From positions 2,728,001 to 2,792,000 of the forward strand of contig JAWPMV010000001.1 in the NCBI GenBank assembly GCA_033391075.1: a DNA stretch of 64,000 nt, read 5' to 3'. Source of the DNA: Bacteroidia bacterium (GTDB lineage: Bacteria > Bacteroidota > Bacteroidia > J057). The position numbers were made by a program, and so were the translations under genes. The notes under the pieces were generated by a model that was not told the DNA's origin, did not search any database, and saw only the letters and a list, made by a program, of their open reading frames with translations. Of this stretch, positions 62,625-64,000 are shown in pieces. Numbering within the stretch: the stretch's first letter is position 1; each line of letters begins with the position of its first letter.

Positions 62625-64000
62625 TCATTTTACAAAAGCAGGTAAGATCCTTTCTGCGATGATTTGCAGGGTGCTATTTTCGATATCATGAGCGGTAACT
62701 ACAAGCATCAAATCAAGCTCTTCGATCAGAATAATATATTGACCGCCACCACCCTGGGCAGATGCGCAGAAATAGCTTTTATTGTCGTAATGTAAATCTG
62801 CTGACCACCAGAAATACCCATAGCCTTGATTAGAAACATCTTTGCCGCCACCAAACACATCCTCATCGTCGACCTTGATGATCCTGCTTGTAGCAGTTGC
62901 GATATAGGCTTCGGGAATCAGCTGCTCTCCCTTCCATTTGCCTTTGTTGGAGACCAAAGTTCCCCACTTCAGCATAGCGCGCGATGTCATACTTGAGTGA
63001 GAACCCGACCGAGGAAGGCCGCTGAGATCAGTCTCCCAGTTATAAGTCTTTATACCCATTTTGTCGAGGAGTTCATTTTTTATAAAGTCTTTCGCAGAAC
63101 CCGGGACGACGGCTTCCAGGACTTGCATCACTAAATCCGGATCGTATTGGTACAAAAAAGTCTGAGATGCTGCAGTAATGGGCGCACTTTGCTCAAGATA
63201 GGTCTGAACTTGCCCCTGCCCTTTTAACTGTTCTGGATCTTTCTCAAATTCCTCTCTCTGTTCTTCACTGATGCGGATACCAGAACGCATAGTCATCGCA
63301 TGCTTCAGGCTGATTTTCTCTGCCCCCTCCGTAAATTTTGTTGGATCCAGCTCCTTGAGGAAGCTAATCAGTGGCTTGTCTAGATCAGCCATGGACAGGT
63401 AGCCCATCTGGATAGCGCGGCCGAGGGCCAAAGCAGTGTAGACTTTCGTCGTTGAGGCTTGGAAGTGCGGGAGGTTGATGCGACCCCGTGCATAATAAGA
63501 CTCTAAGAGCAGTTTGCCTTTATGGGAAATAAGAAAGCTGTCGAAGCGACCGTGCTTACCTTCAGCGATCTCTTGTGCCAACTTGAGTACCATCTCTTTA
63601 TTTCCCCCATCTACCCCTAGTTCTCCCACTATGATTTCGTCTTCTCTATCCTCGGGTTTTGGGTTAATAAATGCCTTATTGAGTTGTGGGACATCAAAAA
63701 ATGAAAGCTCAGTCTTACTACTCGAAACATTATCTATCAGAGTTGATAACCAGGCTACGCTGCGAACGGCAGTCAGAGGGAAGGCAGTTTGATGATTCCC
63801 TTCAATTACCTCCGTTTGCAAGGATAAGCCATTATCTCTTCTAGCCTTCAGTAAGCTGATAAATTCCTCAATAGACTCAGCGGCCTCTTTTTCCAGGCTT
63901 CCATATGATATGAAAACATTGGCATTGAGGCTCTTGCTTTTATTTGTCTCGAAAGATCCAAATTTAGCATTGAGTTCAGCTAAATAAGGGACTTCCCTTT
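62625..64000 (-). CDS. Fusion of an esterase-D-like domain with a beta-lactamase-family serine hydrolase (5' end outside window)
   Basis: The frame ending at 62625 stays open to the window edge. Residues nearest the edge read LNANVFISYGSLEKEA and LQTEVIEGNHQTAFPLTAV, which matches the C-terminal region of esterase-D/Fes-type alpha/beta hydrolases (VIEGxxHxTAFP). After a linker follows a serine hydrolase domain with STTK (SxxK), the MRSGI segment and AQGGGGQYI. An internal TTG codon at 63819-63821 is not a real start, since it lies inside the esterase domain. The 5' end and the esterase catalytic serine are not visible. Two lytic domains in one chain suggest sequential action on one substrate, which is inference. 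Confidence 0.75.
   Translation of the reverse strand, partial: REVPYLAELNAKFGSFETNKSKSLNANVFISYGSLEKEAAESIEEFISLLKARRDNGLSLQTEVIEGNHQTAFPLTAVRSVAWLSTLIDNVSSSKTELSFFDVPQLNKAFINPKPEDREDEIIVGELGVDGGNKEMVLKLAQEIAEGKHGRFDSFLISHKGKLLLESYYARGRINLPHFQASTTKVYTALALGRAIQMGYLSMADLDKPLISFLKELDPTKFTEGAEKISLKHAMTMRSGIRISEEQREEFEKDPEQLKGQGQVQTYLEQSAPITAASQTFLYQYDPDLVMQVLEAVVPGSAKDFIKNELLDKMGIKTYNWETDLSGLPRSGSHSSMTSRAMLKWGTLVSNKGKWKGEQLIPEAYIATATSRIIKVDDEDVFGGGKDVSNQGYGYFWWSADLHYDNKSYFCASAQGGGGQYIILIEELDLMLVVTAHDIENSTLQIIAERILPAFVK

Noticed and set aside
63819-63821. TTG as start of the serine hydrolase at the right edge
   Set aside because: The same frame continues upstream with an esterase-D-like sequence, so this codon is internal.

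Overview
The window looks like a chromosomal segment of a marine- or soil-type member of the Bacteroidota, probably near the Saprospiria or Cytophagia. The evidence is several secreted proteins with C-terminal type IX secretion (T9SS) sorting domains (Y/FPNP or YPSPAE start, KxxI/KxxF end), SprB-like and DUF11 adhesin modules, few Shine-Dalgarno sites, several TAnnTTTG-type -7 promoter boxes, LytTR two-component genes and many lipoproteins. No rRNA, tRNA, CRISPR, phage or transposase genes were seen. Genes sit on both strands in short operons.

Left part (1-15.8 kb): a gene end, an acyl-CoA synthetase, then a 10.5-kb gene for a 3492-residue cell-surface protein. Its core is 29 tandem repeats of about 80 residues, partly arranged as a 1437-bp six-unit higher-order repeat present three times. 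It ends in a dockerin-like Ca-binding module. Two paralogous T9SS-sorted proteins with cohesin-like N-terminal domains follow. Next come two paralogous lipoproteins, a RidA-like lipoprotein and a hairpin-rich intergenic element.

Middle (18.2-42.4 kb): an acetate module (symporter, DUF4212 subunit, acetyl-CoA synthetase) beside an Mpl-type murein ligase; a fused trehalose-6-phosphate synthase/phosphatase; more T9SS cargo (a dockerin plus cohesin-like protein, a triple DUF4397 protein, a sialate-esterase-like protein); a serine hydrolase/D-aminoacylase-like pair; a TPR lipoprotein; and a Tat-exported sugar isomerase-like protein.

Right part (42.7-64 kb): a tightly coupled five-gene ABC transporter/LytS-LytR operon, serine hydrolases, AraC regulators (one frameshifted in a 7-base homopolymer), hypothetical lipoproteins, a MORN/YwqK-type protein, a predicted zinc protease, a GH18 chitinase-like enzyme, an amidohydrolase, and a GC-rich S9 peptidase that looks horizontally acquired. 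At the edge, the gene is a fusion of an esterase-D-like domain with a beta-lactamase-like serine hydrolase. The most unusual items are the higher-order-repeat adhesin with its dockerin/cohesin-like neighbours, the esterase-hydrolase fusion, the GC-shifted peptidase, the frameshifted regulator and the intergenic element at 17.9-18.2 kb.
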